From the NCBI GenBank assembly GCA_020351875.1, contig CP070671.1, forward strand, positions 3,198,834 to 3,262,833: a DNA stretch of 64,000 nucleotides. Reading direction: 5' to 3'. The notes beneath the pieces were generated by a model. It was not told the DNA's origin. It searched no databases and saw only the letters and a list, made by a program, of their open reading frames with translations. The position numbers and the translations under genes were made by a program. Position 1 is the first letter of the stretch. Each line of letters starts with the position of its first letter. This document shows positions 43,824 to 52,742 of this stretch, piece after piece. Source of the stretch: Chromatiales bacterium. Its GTDB lineage: Bacteria > Pseudomonadota > Gammaproteobacteria > Steroidobacterales > GCA-2729495.

Positions 43824-44486
43824 GTGAATTCCAGCCTGATACCGGCGCGTTTCCTACCTAAGGTCGCACTTGCCAGACTGCGCGTGACCTGCCTGGCAAT
43901 GCTGCTCGCCTTTGGCTGCGCGGGGCTCGCTGGTGCACAGGAGCCGGTTGCACCGGCCGCGGAAACGACGGTCGGCTTTGCGGGCTACCCCGACGCCCCG
44001 GCACTCAGCGTCGTGCCGCGCCAGGACGAAATGCGTTTCTTTCCGTGCGAGCAATGCCACAAGTTCCTGGAAACGGAATCGCAGGTACGCGAACTTTCTT
44101 CCCCCCACACCAACGAGCTGGATCATGGCGAGGGCCGGCTCTGGTGTCTGAATTGCCACGAGGGCGAGGATCGCGATTACCTGGTCACGCTACTCGGCGA
44201 ACGCATCGAATATAACGATTCGCATCTCGTCTGCGGCGGATGCCATGCGAACCGTCATCGTGACTGGTATTTTGGTGCCCACGGCAAGCGGGCGGATAAC
44301 TGGCAGGGGGAACGACGCGTATACAACTGTGCGCACTGCCACGACCCCCACGAACCGGCGCTGGAGCCGCGTGCGCCCGAGCCGATGCCGCCCGTGCGCA
44401 AGGGCCTGGCGCGCCCGGAAGGCGGTGCACATGCGCCCGGGTTCCCCTGGGAGACGCAAACCGACAGCACCGAGGAACAGCCATGA
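43824..44486 (+). CDS. Tetraheme periplasmic cytochrome c (CbcS-like)
   Basis: 220 residues from a GTG start. A signal peptide ends about residue 38 (CAGLAGA then QEP). Four heme motifs: CEQCH at 75, CLNCH at 108, CGGCH at 137 and CAHCH at 169; the Pro-rich tail has none. The stop overlaps the ferredoxin gene start by four bases, so the two are coupled. The order tetraheme cytochrome, ferredoxin, NrfD matches the CbcS-CbcT-CbcU menaquinol oxidoreductase described in Geobacter. It probably relays electrons between the membrane complex and other periplasmic cytochromes. Confidence 0.88.
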   Translation: MNSSLIPARFLPKVALARLRVTCLAMLLAFGCAGLAGAQEPVAPAAETTVGFAGYPDAPALSVVPRQDEMRFFPCEQCHKFLETESQVRELSSPHTNELDHGEGRLWCLNCHEGEDRDYLVTLLGERIEYNDSHLVCGGCHANRHRDWYFGAHGKRADNWQGERRVYNCAHCHDPHEPALEPRAPEPMPPVRKGLARPEGGAHAPGFPWETQTDSTEEQP

Positions 44487-45418
44487 GTGCCGGGAAGAAA
44501 GCGACAGGTGGCAATGACGTGAAGAGCCGCTCGGCACGACGGGCGTTCCTGAAGGGAATCGCGATGGCCGGCGCAGCGGCCGCCGCAACGCCCGCTTGGG
44601 GTGGCCGGACTTTCCAGGATGCGATGGGTGACTTTTTCCAGAAACATTACCTGCGCATGTCGCCGGACGAGGTCCAGGCGGCGATCGAACGGATCCAGCG
44701 GCGAGCCCAGGACCGTTTCGGAGTCGACATCAACGTGAAGAACACGCCGGCACAAGCGGGCGTGGTGTTCGGCTACGCGATCAACATCTCCAAGTGCAAG
44801 GGCTACCGGGACTGCGTGTCGGCCTGCGTAAAGGAAAACAACCTGGGCCGGGATTCCCAGGTGCAGTACATCCGGGTCCTGGAGATGGACCAGGGCACGA
44901 TGAACCTGGAAAACGGCGACCATTATTACGCCCCCGAAACCGTGCCCCAGGAAGGCAAGTTCTACCTGCCGGTGCAGTGCATGCAGTGCGACGACCCGCC
45001 TTGCGTTAAGGCCTGCCCGGTAAACGCCACGTGGATGGAGCCGGACGGCATCGTCGTGGTCGACTATGACTGGTGTATCGGCTGCCGCTACTGCATGACC
45101 GCCTGCCCATACTGGGCCAGGCATTTCAACTGGTCCGAGCCCGAGATTCCCGCCGAAGAAATCAATCTGGACACCCACTATCTCGGCAACCGACCGCGGC
45201 CGAAGGGCGTCGTGGAAAAATGCCATTTCTGCGTGCAGCGAACCCGCGAAGGTCGCCAGCCGGCCTGCATGGAAGCGTGTCCGACCGGGGCCCGGGTATT
45301 TGGCAACCTGCTCGATCCCGACAGCGAGATTCGCTATGTCCTTGAGAACAAGACCGTGTTCCGCCTGAAGGAAGACCTCGGGACCGAGCCGAAGTTCTGG
45401 TACTACACGGACGGCTGA
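44483..45418 (+). CDS. Four-cluster [4Fe-4S] ferredoxin with Tat signal (CbcT/DmsB-like)
   Basis: 311 residues. The twin-arginine signal ARRAFLKGIAMAGAAAAAT places the mature protein in the periplasm, as with HybA/NrfC. Four cysteine sets are visible: CKGYRDCVSAC near 112, CMQCDDPPCVKACP near 170, CIGCRYCMTACP near 205, and CHFC...CMEACP near 250. It should carry electrons between the NrfD-type membrane subunit and the tetraheme cytochrome. The gene starts inside the cytochrome stop (ATGA) and ends four bases before the NrfD gene. Confidence 0.9.
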   Translation: MSAGKKATGGNDVKSRSARRAFLKGIAMAGAAAAATPAWGGRTFQDAMGDFFQKHYLRMSPDEVQAAIERIQRRAQDRFGVDINVKNTPAQAGVVFGYAINISKCKGYRDCVSACVKENNLGRDSQVQYIRVLEMDQGTMNLENGDHYYAPETVPQEGKFYLPVQCMQCDDPPCVKACPVNATWMEPDGIVVVDYDWCIGCRYCMTACPYWARHFNWSEPEIPAEEINLDTHYLGNRPRPKGVVEKCHFCVQRTREGRQPACMEACPTGARVFGNLLDPDSEIRYVLENKTVFRLKEDLGTEPKFWYYTDG

Positions 45419-45422
45419 GGCG

Positions 45423-46661
45423 ATGGGCGCACTGATCGCTTTCGTGTTCGACGGGCTGCGAGCGATGTGCCGCGGACCCAGGCTGTACTGGTGGTGGCTC
45501 GGGTTGCTGCTGTTCCTGATCGCGCTCGGCGCCTGGAGCTACCTCACCCAGCTGCAGGAAGGACTCGTCGTGACGGGCATGAGCGACCAGGTGTCCTGGG
45601 GCCTGTATATCGCGAATTTCGCCTTCCTGGTCGGCATCGCTGCCGCGGCGGTACTGCTCGTGATCCCGGCGTACATTTTCCATCGCGAAGACGTGAAGGA
45701 CGTCGTGCTGGTGGGCGAAGGCATGGCCGTTGCTGCGGTCGTGATGGCGATCACCTTCGTCGTCATCGACCTCGGCCGCCCGGAACGCCTCTGGCACATG
45801 ATTCCCTACCTCGGCGAGTTCAACTGGCCGATGTCGCTGCTGGCCTGGGATGTGATTGTGCTCAGCGGCTACCTGCTGCTGAATCTCGCGATTCCTTTCT
45901 ACGTGCTGTTCCATCGCTACCGCGGACGCGAACCGCATTTCGGCCTGTATTTCACGATGGTGGTCATCGCGATGTTCTGGGCGATATCGATCCACACGGT
46001 GACCGCGTTCCTGTTCTCGGCGAATGCTTCGCGCCCGTTCTGGCACACGGCGCTGCTGGGACCGCGATTTATCGCGTCGGCCTTCGCCTCTGGTCCGGCG
46101 CTGATCATCATCATCCTGCAAATCGTCCGCGCGGTGACGAGCTACCCGGTCAAGCAGACGGTAATCGACCTGCTGGCACTGATCATGGCAGTCGCGCTGC
46201 AGATCAACCTGTTTTTCGTCGGCGTCGAACTGTTCACCGACTTCTACAACGAGGGTGCGCATGCGGCGTCGATCCACTACCTGTTCCTCGGTCTCGGGGA
46301 GTCGCATTCACTGCGACCGTGGATCTGGACCGCGCTGGGCATGAACATCATCGCGGTGATCATCCTGTCGGTGCACCCGCTGCGCAAACAGATACGGCTT
46401 CTGAACCTGGCCTGCGTGCTGGCCTTCATCGGCATCTGGATCGAGAAGGGGATGGGGCTGGTCATCCCCGGCTTCGTGCCGACACCGCTGGGAGAAGTCT
46501 TTGAATATCAGCCGACCCTGATCGAAATTACCGTGTCGATTGCGATCTGGGCCTTTGGTGCCCTGGTATTCACGCTGCTCGCGAAGGCCGTGATCGCGAT
46601 CGAGATGGGCCACCTGCGCCACAGTTCAGGCACAGCCGTGCCCGGAGAGATGATCAGCTAG
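45423..46661 (+). CDS. NrfD/PsrC-type quinol-interacting membrane protein (CbcU-like)
   Basis: 412 residues with about ten membrane segments (WWLGLLLFLIALGAWSYL, AAVLLVIPAYIF, and so on). Family signs include VVIDLGRPERLWHMIPY near residue 117 and NWPMSLLAWDVIVLSGY near 140. Such subunits take electrons from menaquinol or ubiquinol and may pump or translocate protons. Here no molybdopterin subunit is present, so the module is more like Cbc4, Hmc or Qrc-type redox complexes than polysulfide or DMSO reductase. The last four bases overlap the convergent cytochrome gene. Confidence 0.9.
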   Translation: MGALIAFVFDGLRAMCRGPRLYWWWLGLLLFLIALGAWSYLTQLQEGLVVTGMSDQVSWGLYIANFAFLVGIAAAAVLLVIPAYIFHREDVKDVVLVGEGMAVAAVVMAITFVVIDLGRPERLWHMIPYLGEFNWPMSLLAWDVIVLSGYLLLNLAIPFYVLFHRYRGREPHFGLYFTMVVIAMFWAISIHTVTAFLFSANASRPFWHTALLGPRFIASAFASGPALIIIILQIVRAVTSYPVKQTVIDLLALIMAVALQINLFFVGVELFTDFYNEGAHAASIHYLFLGLGESHSLRPWIWTALGMNIIAVIILSVHPLRKQIRLLNLACVLAFIGIWIEKGMGLVIPGFVPTPLGEVFEYQPTLIEITVSIAIWAFGALVFTLLAKAVIAIEMGHLRHSSGTAVPGEMIS

Positions 46662-47476
46662 TCGCCCGCAGCCGCGGCGTCCCGCTCGGCCTGCAGTTGC
46701 TCCCAGGCCTTGTCGAAATAAGCGCGGAGTTCAGTCAGCAGCTGGACGGATTCGTCACTCGACCTGGGCAGGTCGAAGCGGTGAATGCCGTCGACGCTGC
46801 GGTCGTACGCTGACTGAAAGCCGTCGAGAGTGCGCTTGCTGTCGCCGGGCCAACCCAGTGTCTCGTAATGTAGACGACTCCAGCCCAGGTAGGCCTTGGC
46901 CATGCCGAGTCGATGCAAGATTTCCCGGGCGCTGGCCACAGCGCCCGGCTTCGCCTGCTCCGTGCCTTCCGCATGGCAGACTTCGCAAGCACCGGCGACG
47001 ATATCGCGCGAGTACGGCCGGCGGCTCATGGAACTGTGACACGTCGTGCAGGTGGGCGCGTTTTCCGTACCCATTAGTGCTTCGAAGTGCCGGCTGTTGA
47101 CGAACTGTTCCGCGTTCGCGCGGTGACAGGCCCCGCAGGTGTCCGGCTGGCGCCGGTAGAACAGCGGGCTGGCGGCACTCGTCGGCGTGATCACCCCGGC
47201 GTGGGCCTCGCGGGCATCGCTGGCATCGGGTTGCCCACCGTGGCATTGGCTGCAGGTGACGCCCGCCACCTTGTGCGGCGAACCCAGCCAGTCCTGGTAA
47301 TACTCATTGATGTGCGGCGCCTGCACAAAAAACTGCGGATTCCCGTGGCAGTCCTCGCAACCGTCGGCGCGGGTGACGGTGGACCATGTCAATGCTGCGC
47401 CTGACAGCAGAACGGCGCTGATCGCAAGACCTGTGCCGCGCCCTCTCAACACGCTGCGGGGGGCTCTGAACTTCAT
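46658..47476 (-). CDS. Pentaheme periplasmic cytochrome c
   Basis: 272 residues from ATG 47476, whose first base is the last base of the upstream stop (TGATG), so translation is coupled. A signal peptide ends about residue 36. Five heme motifs: CEDCH at 40, CSQCH near 71, CGACH near 113, CTTCH near 142 and CEVCH near 163. The rest of the protein (residues 175-272) is helical with no heme. It probably receives electrons from the larger cytochrome encoded just upstream. Confidence 0.88.
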   Translation of the reverse strand: MKFRAPRSVLRGRGTGLAISAVLLSGAALTWSTVTRADGCEDCHGNPQFFVQAPHINEYYQDWLGSPHKVAGVTCSQCHGGQPDASDAREAHAGVITPTSAASPLFYRRQPDTCGACHRANAEQFVNSRHFEALMGTENAPTCTTCHSSMSRRPYSRDIVAGACEVCHAEGTEQAKPGAVASAREILHRLGMAKAYLGWSRLHYETLGWPGDSKRTLDGFQSAYDRSVDGIHRFDLPRSSDESVQLLTELRAYFDKAWEQLQAERDAAAAGD

Positions 47477-48849
47477 CACTCGGCCGCGGCCTGGCGCCCG
47501 GCTCGCAGGGCGTCCCAGCCCAGATATTGCCAATCGCCATCGTGGCAACCGGAATTGGCGCAGAAGGTCTTGTCGTCCTTACCGAACTGGATCACCTCAC
47601 CGTGACAGAAGGCGCAGCTCTGGTTCACCTGGGTCATGTGGTTGGCCATGAAATCCGGCGCCGCATGGTTGCCCGGCTTGCGGCGGTCCACCAGGTCCAG
47701 GTAGCTGTCCGGAATCTGATCGTTGCGGGTCACCAGCGGAATGGCGTGACAGTTCGTACAGTTCACGGGTACCGGCTCGCCTGCTTCGTTCTGCAGCTCG
47801 CCGTTGTGGCAGCGGAAACACCCGGGCGAGTACTTGTGGCCATTGTGGTCCGGGAAAGACCGCCAAGATACGTCCTCCGCACCGAGGAACTGTGTGCTCT
47901 TGACCAGTTCAACCGCAAAGTCTTCCCGGCGCTGCTGGGCGTCTACTGCTTCCTGCCAGGCTTCGGGCTGCGTCTTCTCCAGGTCGGCAAAATCGGCCTG
48001 GTAGTCTGCCCAGGCCTCATGCACCGCCGCGCGTATTTCCTCTTCAGTATCGAAGGGTGTGGTCACGAGTTTCATCACCCGGGCCTTTACGTACGGCAGG
48101 TCCGGGTTCAGATCACCACGCGCTATCGCTTCGTCGACCAACAACTCGGGATCGCGGAAATAGTGACCGGCGCGATTGTGACAATCGATGCAATCCATCA
48201 CCTCCTTGGCAGCTTCGTCCCTGTCCGCTTCGCTCAGAGGCGAGCCGACATGCTCGTAGACAACTTTGGAGCCATCCCGTCGCGTCGCCTCTACCCATTT
48301 GACATCGAGCCGTTGTGGATCCGTCGCGACGAAGCGCACCGCGCCACTCGCGTGCCAGTTGACGTCCCTGGGCGGCTCCCGGCCGAAGTTCCGGCCCACG
48401 GTACGCACGGCCAGCGTCAGCTTGCTTTCCGTGTTGTTCTCATCCGGCGCGAAACGCCGGTTGACGCGCACCGTGTTGGCCCGATGGGTCGTTAAGGTAT
48501 GACAGCCTTCGCAGGCAACGCTGGCAGCCGGCATGGAAGGCGAGATCACCGGGCGTTCGTAACCGACCAGCATGTCCCACGCATGCGTGATGTGACCGGA
48601 TTTCTTGACCACCGCCGGAAAGAAGGACATCCGGCCGATGTGACACTCCACGCAACTGACCTGCGCGTGAAAGGACTGCTGATGGGAGAACGAATTCTCC
48701 GGATGGACAGCATGACACGCATCGGCACAGAACGCGTCGCTGTTCGTGTACTCCCAGGTAGCGATCCCGGCTGACGCGAGCAGCAAGAGCACCGGGACGG
48801 CCACCACCAAGCCAATCAGAACGTTCCGTAAGGTCAGATGTAATGTCAC
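47476..48849 (-). CDS. Membrane-anchored multiheme cytochrome c (NapC/NirT-like N-terminus)
   Basis: 457 residues from a GTG start. A single membrane anchor (VLIGLVVAVPVLLLLASAG) is followed by a NapC/NirT-like heme domain. Six canonical motifs: CVECH near 66, CEGCH near 113, CIDCH near 217, CFRCH near 351, CTNCH near 371 and CAFCH near 418. Two atypical ones, CADACH at 41 (CX3CH) and CANSGCH near 434 (CX4CH), could raise the count to eight. It likely takes electrons from quinol and passes them to the pentaheme protein. Confidence 0.88.
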   Translation of the reverse strand: MTLHLTLRNVLIGLVVAVPVLLLLASAGIATWEYTNSDAFCADACHAVHPENSFSHQQSFHAQVSCVECHIGRMSFFPAVVKKSGHITHAWDMLVGYERPVISPSMPAASVACEGCHTLTTHRANTVRVNRRFAPDENNTESKLTLAVRTVGRNFGREPPRDVNWHASGAVRFVATDPQRLDVKWVEATRRDGSKVVYEHVGSPLSEADRDEAAKEVMDCIDCHNRAGHYFRDPELLVDEAIARGDLNPDLPYVKARVMKLVTTPFDTEEEIRAAVHEAWADYQADFADLEKTQPEAWQEAVDAQQRREDFAVELVKSTQFLGAEDVSWRSFPDHNGHKYSPGCFRCHNGELQNEAGEPVPVNCTNCHAIPLVTRNDQIPDSYLDLVDRRKPGNHAAPDFMANHMTQVNQSCAFCHGEVIQFGKDDKTFCANSGCHDGDWQYLGWDALRAGRQAAAE

Positions 48850-48966
48850 GGGTTAACCGGGCTACAGGCAGACAAACAGATTGTGAAAGACTATAGCCAA
48901 ACGCCGTGGCACGCGCTAGCAATCGCCATGTTGGTCATCGACGGCGAGAGACCGGCGCGCAAACCT

Positions 48967-49464
48967 TTAGCCTTGCGGAGATTCGTCGGCCGCGGCACCG
49001 TCCGGCGACTCGATCTCGGGCTCCACCGGCTCGACTTCGGGCTCCACCGGTTCCGGCTCCAGTTCCGGTTCGGCCAGTAACAACTCGATCTGTTCTTCGG
49101 TGATGGGCACGAACTTGCCGAGCCCGCACGCCACTGTGGGCGACAACGTACCGCCGAGATTGCGCAGGCCCCGAATCACATCCAGGTGGCACAGCTGCGA
49201 CAGGGAAGTGGCGTAACTGAAGGCGTCGGTGCGCTTCAGCCCGTTGCACCGGCGCGGCAGGTAGTTCACGTACACGTCCGGTCCCAGCATGTAGAACAGG
49301 ATCGTCTGATCGTCCACGACCCGGGTGCGATCGATACGTGCCAGGCTCACGCACTCCCGCGTACCGGGCACTTCCAGGGTCTCGGCCTCATCAGCCTCGT
49401 CACCGTGCTCTTCGGCAACGGCCACGGCACTCAGCAACAGCAGCACTGTGAAAATGCTTCGCAT
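48967..49464 (-). CDS. DUF6491 exported protein with Glu/Pro tail
   Basis: 165 residues. Signal peptide at 1-17 (FTVLLLLSAVAVA). The core has RECVSLARIDRTRVVDDQTI, VNYLPRRCNGLKR and SQLCHLDVI, a pattern with three or four conserved Cys typical of DUF6491. Residues 130-155 are an imperfect EPEPVEP/EVEPVEP repeat, an acidic low-complexity tail. Family function unknown. Confidence 0.78.
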   Translation of the reverse strand: MRSIFTVLLLLSAVAVAEEHGDEADEAETLEVPGTRECVSLARIDRTRVVDDQTILFYMLGPDVYVNYLPRRCNGLKRTDAFSYATSLSQLCHLDVIRGLRNLGGTLSPTVACGLGKFVPITEEQIELLLAEPELEPEPVEPEVEPVEPEIESPDGAAADESPQG

Positions 49465-49559
49465 AACAAGTTTGACCCGCCCGCCGCCGAAATACTCCCC
49501 GCTGGCTGCGACATTTCGCTTCGGCTACCGTATCAGCTTTCACCGGGGAGCCCGCAACC

Positions 49560-50129
49560 ATGACCTTGACGCCGTCCAACATGCCCGAGCTGGGCCTGCC
49601 GGCACCGGATTTCGCGCTGCCGGACGTGGACGGGCGAACCGTGGGCCTCGAGGATTTTGCGGGACAGCCGGCACTGCTGGTGGCCTTCTGGTGCAACCAC
49701 TGCCCGTACGTGAAGCACGTCCGCGAGGCCTTTGTGGCTTTCGCGCGCGAGTACCAGGACCGGCAACTCGCGGTGGTCGCGATCAACGCCAACGACGCAG
49801 CGACCCATCCGGCCGATGCACCGGCGCGAATGCGGGAGGTGGCCACGCAGTTCGAATACGCGTTTCCTTATCTGTACGACGAGAGCCAGGCGGTCGCGAA
49901 AGCCTACCGGGCGGCCTGCACACCGGATTTCTTCCTGTACGACGCGGACCGGCGGCTGGTCTACCGCGGCCAGTTCGACGATAGTCGCCCTGGCAACGAC
50001 CTGCCCATCACCGGCGCCGACCTGCGCGCCGCAACAGATGCCGTGCTCAGCGGTGAGCCCGTGCCGACAGAACAAAGGCCGAGCATTGGCTGCAACATCA
50101 AGTGGAAGGCCGGCAATGCGCCAGACTAG
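49560..50129 (+). CDS. Thioredoxin-fold/peroxiredoxin-like protein
   Basis: 189 residues. AhpC-TSA/Redoxin type: GLPAPDFALPDVDGRTVGL near 13, then LLVAFWCNHCPYVKHV with the CxxC near 45. The KAYRAACTPDFFLYD cis-Pro turn follows near 115. The subgroup has an unusual CNHC pair. It would reduce disulfides or peroxides in the cytoplasm, as no signal peptide is seen. Its last 14 bases overlap the start of the lipoprotein gene at 50116. Confidence 0.85.
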   Translation: MTLTPSNMPELGLPAPDFALPDVDGRTVGLEDFAGQPALLVAFWCNHCPYVKHVREAFVAFAREYQDRQLAVVAINANDAATHPADAPARMREVATQFEYAFPYLYDESQAVAKAYRAACTPDFFLYDADRRLVYRGQFDDSRPGNDLPITGADLRAATDAVLSGEPVPTEQRPSIGCNIKWKAGNAPD

Positions 50130-50835
50130 CTCGGTAACAGTGACGTTGGCATTGGCGCTGACTGCGTGCAGCGGCGCCGAAGAGTTCGCACTGCGTGAGA
50201 CGCCGTCGGTCGATGACTACTGCGAGGCGGCCCAGCGACTGGTCACGCGCACCGCGCATCCCGTGCGGGTGAAGGTTCACGAGGACTTCGACGCGTTCGT
50301 GAAATCCAAGGCGGTGATCGACGGCCCGACGATCCAGCAGTACGTGTGGCGCGATGCCAAGGGCATGGCCATCGGGATTTCCTGCAAGCTGAAGAGCGCA
50401 GATCACCTGAACCTGGTGTTCGGTGACGGCACCGCCGGGCCGGACGGCGCCTGCCAGGACATGAACCGGGCGGTGTTCGAAAAACTCACGCGCGGCAACC
50501 TGCGCCCGGCCTACACCACCGTGATCTTCGACCCGCTGGAAACCGTGAGCAATGAAGAAGAGCCGGGCATGACCGGGCCGGACTGGCTCGCGCCCTACCA
50601 GCCAACGTGGACCGATGATGATGGCGCGCTGCACATCAAGGCCAAGGGTTTCCAGGTGGATTTCACCGACGAGCGTTTTGCCGCGGCGCCGGCGCGTTTT
50701 CGCGGCATTCACTACTGCCACTTCGTCGCACCCGGCTATCTCGGCGAGCTGCTGGCCGGCCGCGCGCAACCGGGCATCAGCATTGGTCGGGTGGTGGATA
50801 CGAACCAGCCGCCGGCCGCGGACTCAGGCAGTTAG
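50116..50835 (+). CDS. Lipoprotein of unknown function
   Basis: 239 residues from ATG 50116, overlapping the preceding stop by 14 bases. The signal ends VTLALALTAC, a lipobox. The mature part is about 220 residues with three further Cys (DYCEAA, ISCKL, GACQD) and no clear repeat. I do not recognise a family. Its last 12 bases overlap the convergent DsbA-like gene. Confidence 0.68.
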   Translation: MRQTSSVTVTLALALTACSGAEEFALRETPSVDDYCEAAQRLVTRTAHPVRVKVHEDFDAFVKSKAVIDGPTIQQYVWRDAKGMAIGISCKLKSADHLNLVFGDGTAGPDGACQDMNRAVFEKLTRGNLRPAYTTVIFDPLETVSNEEEPGMTGPDWLAPYQPTWTDDDGALHIKAKGFQVDFTDERFAAAPARFRGIHYCHFVAPGYLGELLAGRAQPGISIGRVVDTNQPPAADSGS

Positions 50836-51459
50836 GCGGCTGATCAAGTCGGCCAAGGCGTCGGCCGGCTGCGCGCCGGACACGGCGTAGCGGTCGTTGA
50901 ATACGAAGAACGGCACGCCACTGACGCCGCGCGCCGCCGCCTGCTGAATCTGCGCACGCACACGGTTCCCCCGCTCGGCGTCAGCCAGCGCCGCCCCCAC
51001 GGTCTCGGCGTCGATCCCGGCATCGGCGCCCAGGCGGATCAGCAGGTTCGGATCGCCCAGGTCGGCACAGTCCACGTGATGCGCGTGGAACAGCGCCTCG
51101 GCCAGCGCCGACGTGTCGCCGCCCGGCGTGTCGGTCGCGAGGTCCATCAGGACATGGGCACCCAGCGTATTGGGGGATCGGGCACCGTCCAGCCACTGAA
51201 ACTCGAGGCCCTCCTGGCGAGCCGTCTCAGCCATGCTGTCGCGAATCGTCGCCGCCCGCTCGTCGCCGAAAATCGCTGCGTAGTGTTCGGCCCGGTCGCG
51301 GCCCTCGCGGGGCATGTCGGGCGAGAGTTGAAACGGCGACCAGCGAATTTCGGCCGCCACGTCTGGGTGGCGGGCCAGCGCCGCCTCGAGCCGCCGCTTG
51401 CCGATGTAGCACCACGGGCACACCGGGTCGGACACGATTTCGATCTGCAGCGCCGTCAC
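50824..51459 (-). CDS. FrnE-like DsbA-family oxidoreductase
   Basis: 211 residues from a GTG start. IEIVSDPVCPWCYIGKR places the CPWC active site near residue 13. The helical insertion and final VPFFVFNDRYAVSGAQP match the FrnE/2-hydroxychromene-2-carboxylate isomerase branch. These proteins lack a signal and act in the cytoplasm as disulfide isomerases or polyketide-type enzymes. It lies three bases downstream of the TraB gene, so the two are probably co-transcribed. Confidence 0.88.
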   Translation of the reverse strand: MTALQIEIVSDPVCPWCYIGKRRLEAALARHPDVAAEIRWSPFQLSPDMPREGRDRAEHYAAIFGDERAATIRDSMAETARQEGLEFQWLDGARSPNTLGAHVLMDLATDTPGGDTSALAEALFHAHHVDCADLGDPNLLIRLGADAGIDAETVGAALADAERGNRVRAQIQQAAARGVSGVPFFVFNDRYAVSGAQPADALADLISRLTA

Positions 51460-51462
51460 GGC

Positions 51463-52641
51463 TCAACCCCCGAACAGGCTCAGGATCCAGCCCACGCCAA
51501 TGAAGGTGCCCAGCGAACTGCCGAGGTTCGCCAGGATCACCACCAGCAAGACGCGGGTGACGCGGTTGCGCCAGATGCCGGGCACGGTAGACACGTCGTC
51601 GCCGACGCGCTCCAGGTCCAGCACCCGGGGCTTGCGCAGCCAGGCTTCGACCAGCCCGCAAACCCAGCCGGCCGCGATGGTGGGATTCAGTGAAGTCAGC
51701 GGCGCGGCGACAAAAGCCGTGACTATCGTGACGGGGTGCGCCAGCGCGATGGCGGTACCGGCCGCCGCGGCGATGCCGTTGGCGAGCACCCACGCGATGA
51801 TCATCTGCTCGCCGGTTTCCCGACCGGAAAAGGCGAACCCGGCAGCCACCAGCGCGAACAGCAGCAACGGCACGCCCCAGCCGATGATGCGGAAAATGGG
51901 CTTTGGCGGCGGCAGTTCCTCCAGTGCCACGAGGTCGATGTCGTCGCTGAAAATGCGCTTGATGCCAGGCACGTGGCCGGCGCCGACCACTGCCACGACA
52001 CGCTGGCCCGGCGCCTTGCGAATTTTTGCCGCCAGGTACTGGTCGCGTTCGTCGATCAGCGCGGTCTTCACACCGGGCAGCGCGCCGGAGAACTCTTCCA
52101 GCATGACCGTCAGCTCGTCGTTGCCCTTGAGTTTTTCTACCTCTTCTGCGGTGACGGTTTCCCTGTTGAACAAGGACACCAACAGCGACCAGACCATGCG
52201 TACCATCGAGCCGAAACCGGCGCCGGCCCAGGCGCGCTTCAGCGTGGTGCGAATTTCACGATCGACCAGCACGATCTCGGCTCCCGTGGCCGTTGCCGCG
52301 CGCATCGCCCGGTGCATTTCCTCGCCAGGGCGGATCTTGAATTCACGCGCCAGCTTGCGCTGAAAGGCCGCGAGAGCCAGTTGCGCCATCAGCACGTAGG
52401 CGCGACCGTCGCGGATCACCGAATACAGGTCCGTTTCTTTCCATCGCTCCGGGTTGGTCAGGGTCTCGTACCGCGAATTGCACAGTTCCAGGCACACGGT
52501 GTCCGGGCGCTTGTCGCGAATCACCCGGTCGACCAGCAGGGCACTCGCCGGGCTCACGTGCGCGGTGCCGACGAGATAGATGGACCGCCCGTCGATCTCC
52601 AGCCGGTCGACGTTGTCCTCGATGGGGGTAACGGCATGCAT
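51463..52641 (-). CDS. TraB/PrgY-family membrane protein
   Basis: 392 residues from ATG 52641. The N-terminal half has the TIKI/TraB core: YLVGTAHVSPASALLVD near 20 and VCLELCNSRYE near 47, then VVAVVGAGHVPGIKRIF near 218. Four hydrophobic segments follow (about residues 245-390). Eukaryotic and bacterial relatives are membrane proteases or pheromone-processing factors; the two conserved GxxH/Glu motifs are kept. A longer open frame upstream to 52812 lacks a good start. Confidence 0.83.
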   Translation of the reverse strand: MHAVTPIEDNVDRLEIDGRSIYLVGTAHVSPASALLVDRVIRDKRPDTVCLELCNSRYETLTNPERWKETDLYSVIRDGRAYVLMAQLALAAFQRKLAREFKIRPGEEMHRAMRAATATGAEIVLVDREIRTTLKRAWAGAGFGSMVRMVWSLLVSLFNRETVTAEEVEKLKGNDELTVMLEEFSGALPGVKTALIDERDQYLAAKIRKAPGQRVVAVVGAGHVPGIKRIFSDDIDLVALEELPPPKPIFRIIGWGVPLLLFALVAAGFAFSGRETGEQMIIAWVLANGIAAAAGTAIALAHPVTIVTAFVAAPLTSLNPTIAAGWVCGLVEAWLRKPRVLDLERVGDDVSTVPGIWRNRVTRVLLVVILANLGSSLGTFIGVGWILSLFGG

Positions 52642-52742
52642 GGGGTGCGCATTCTGCCTGAGGTGGAGACACTCCGCATTTTCCACGATAGCCCGGTACC
52701 CGGCGGCGTGGCTCAATCCCCCGTCACAAAGGAGAAACCACC

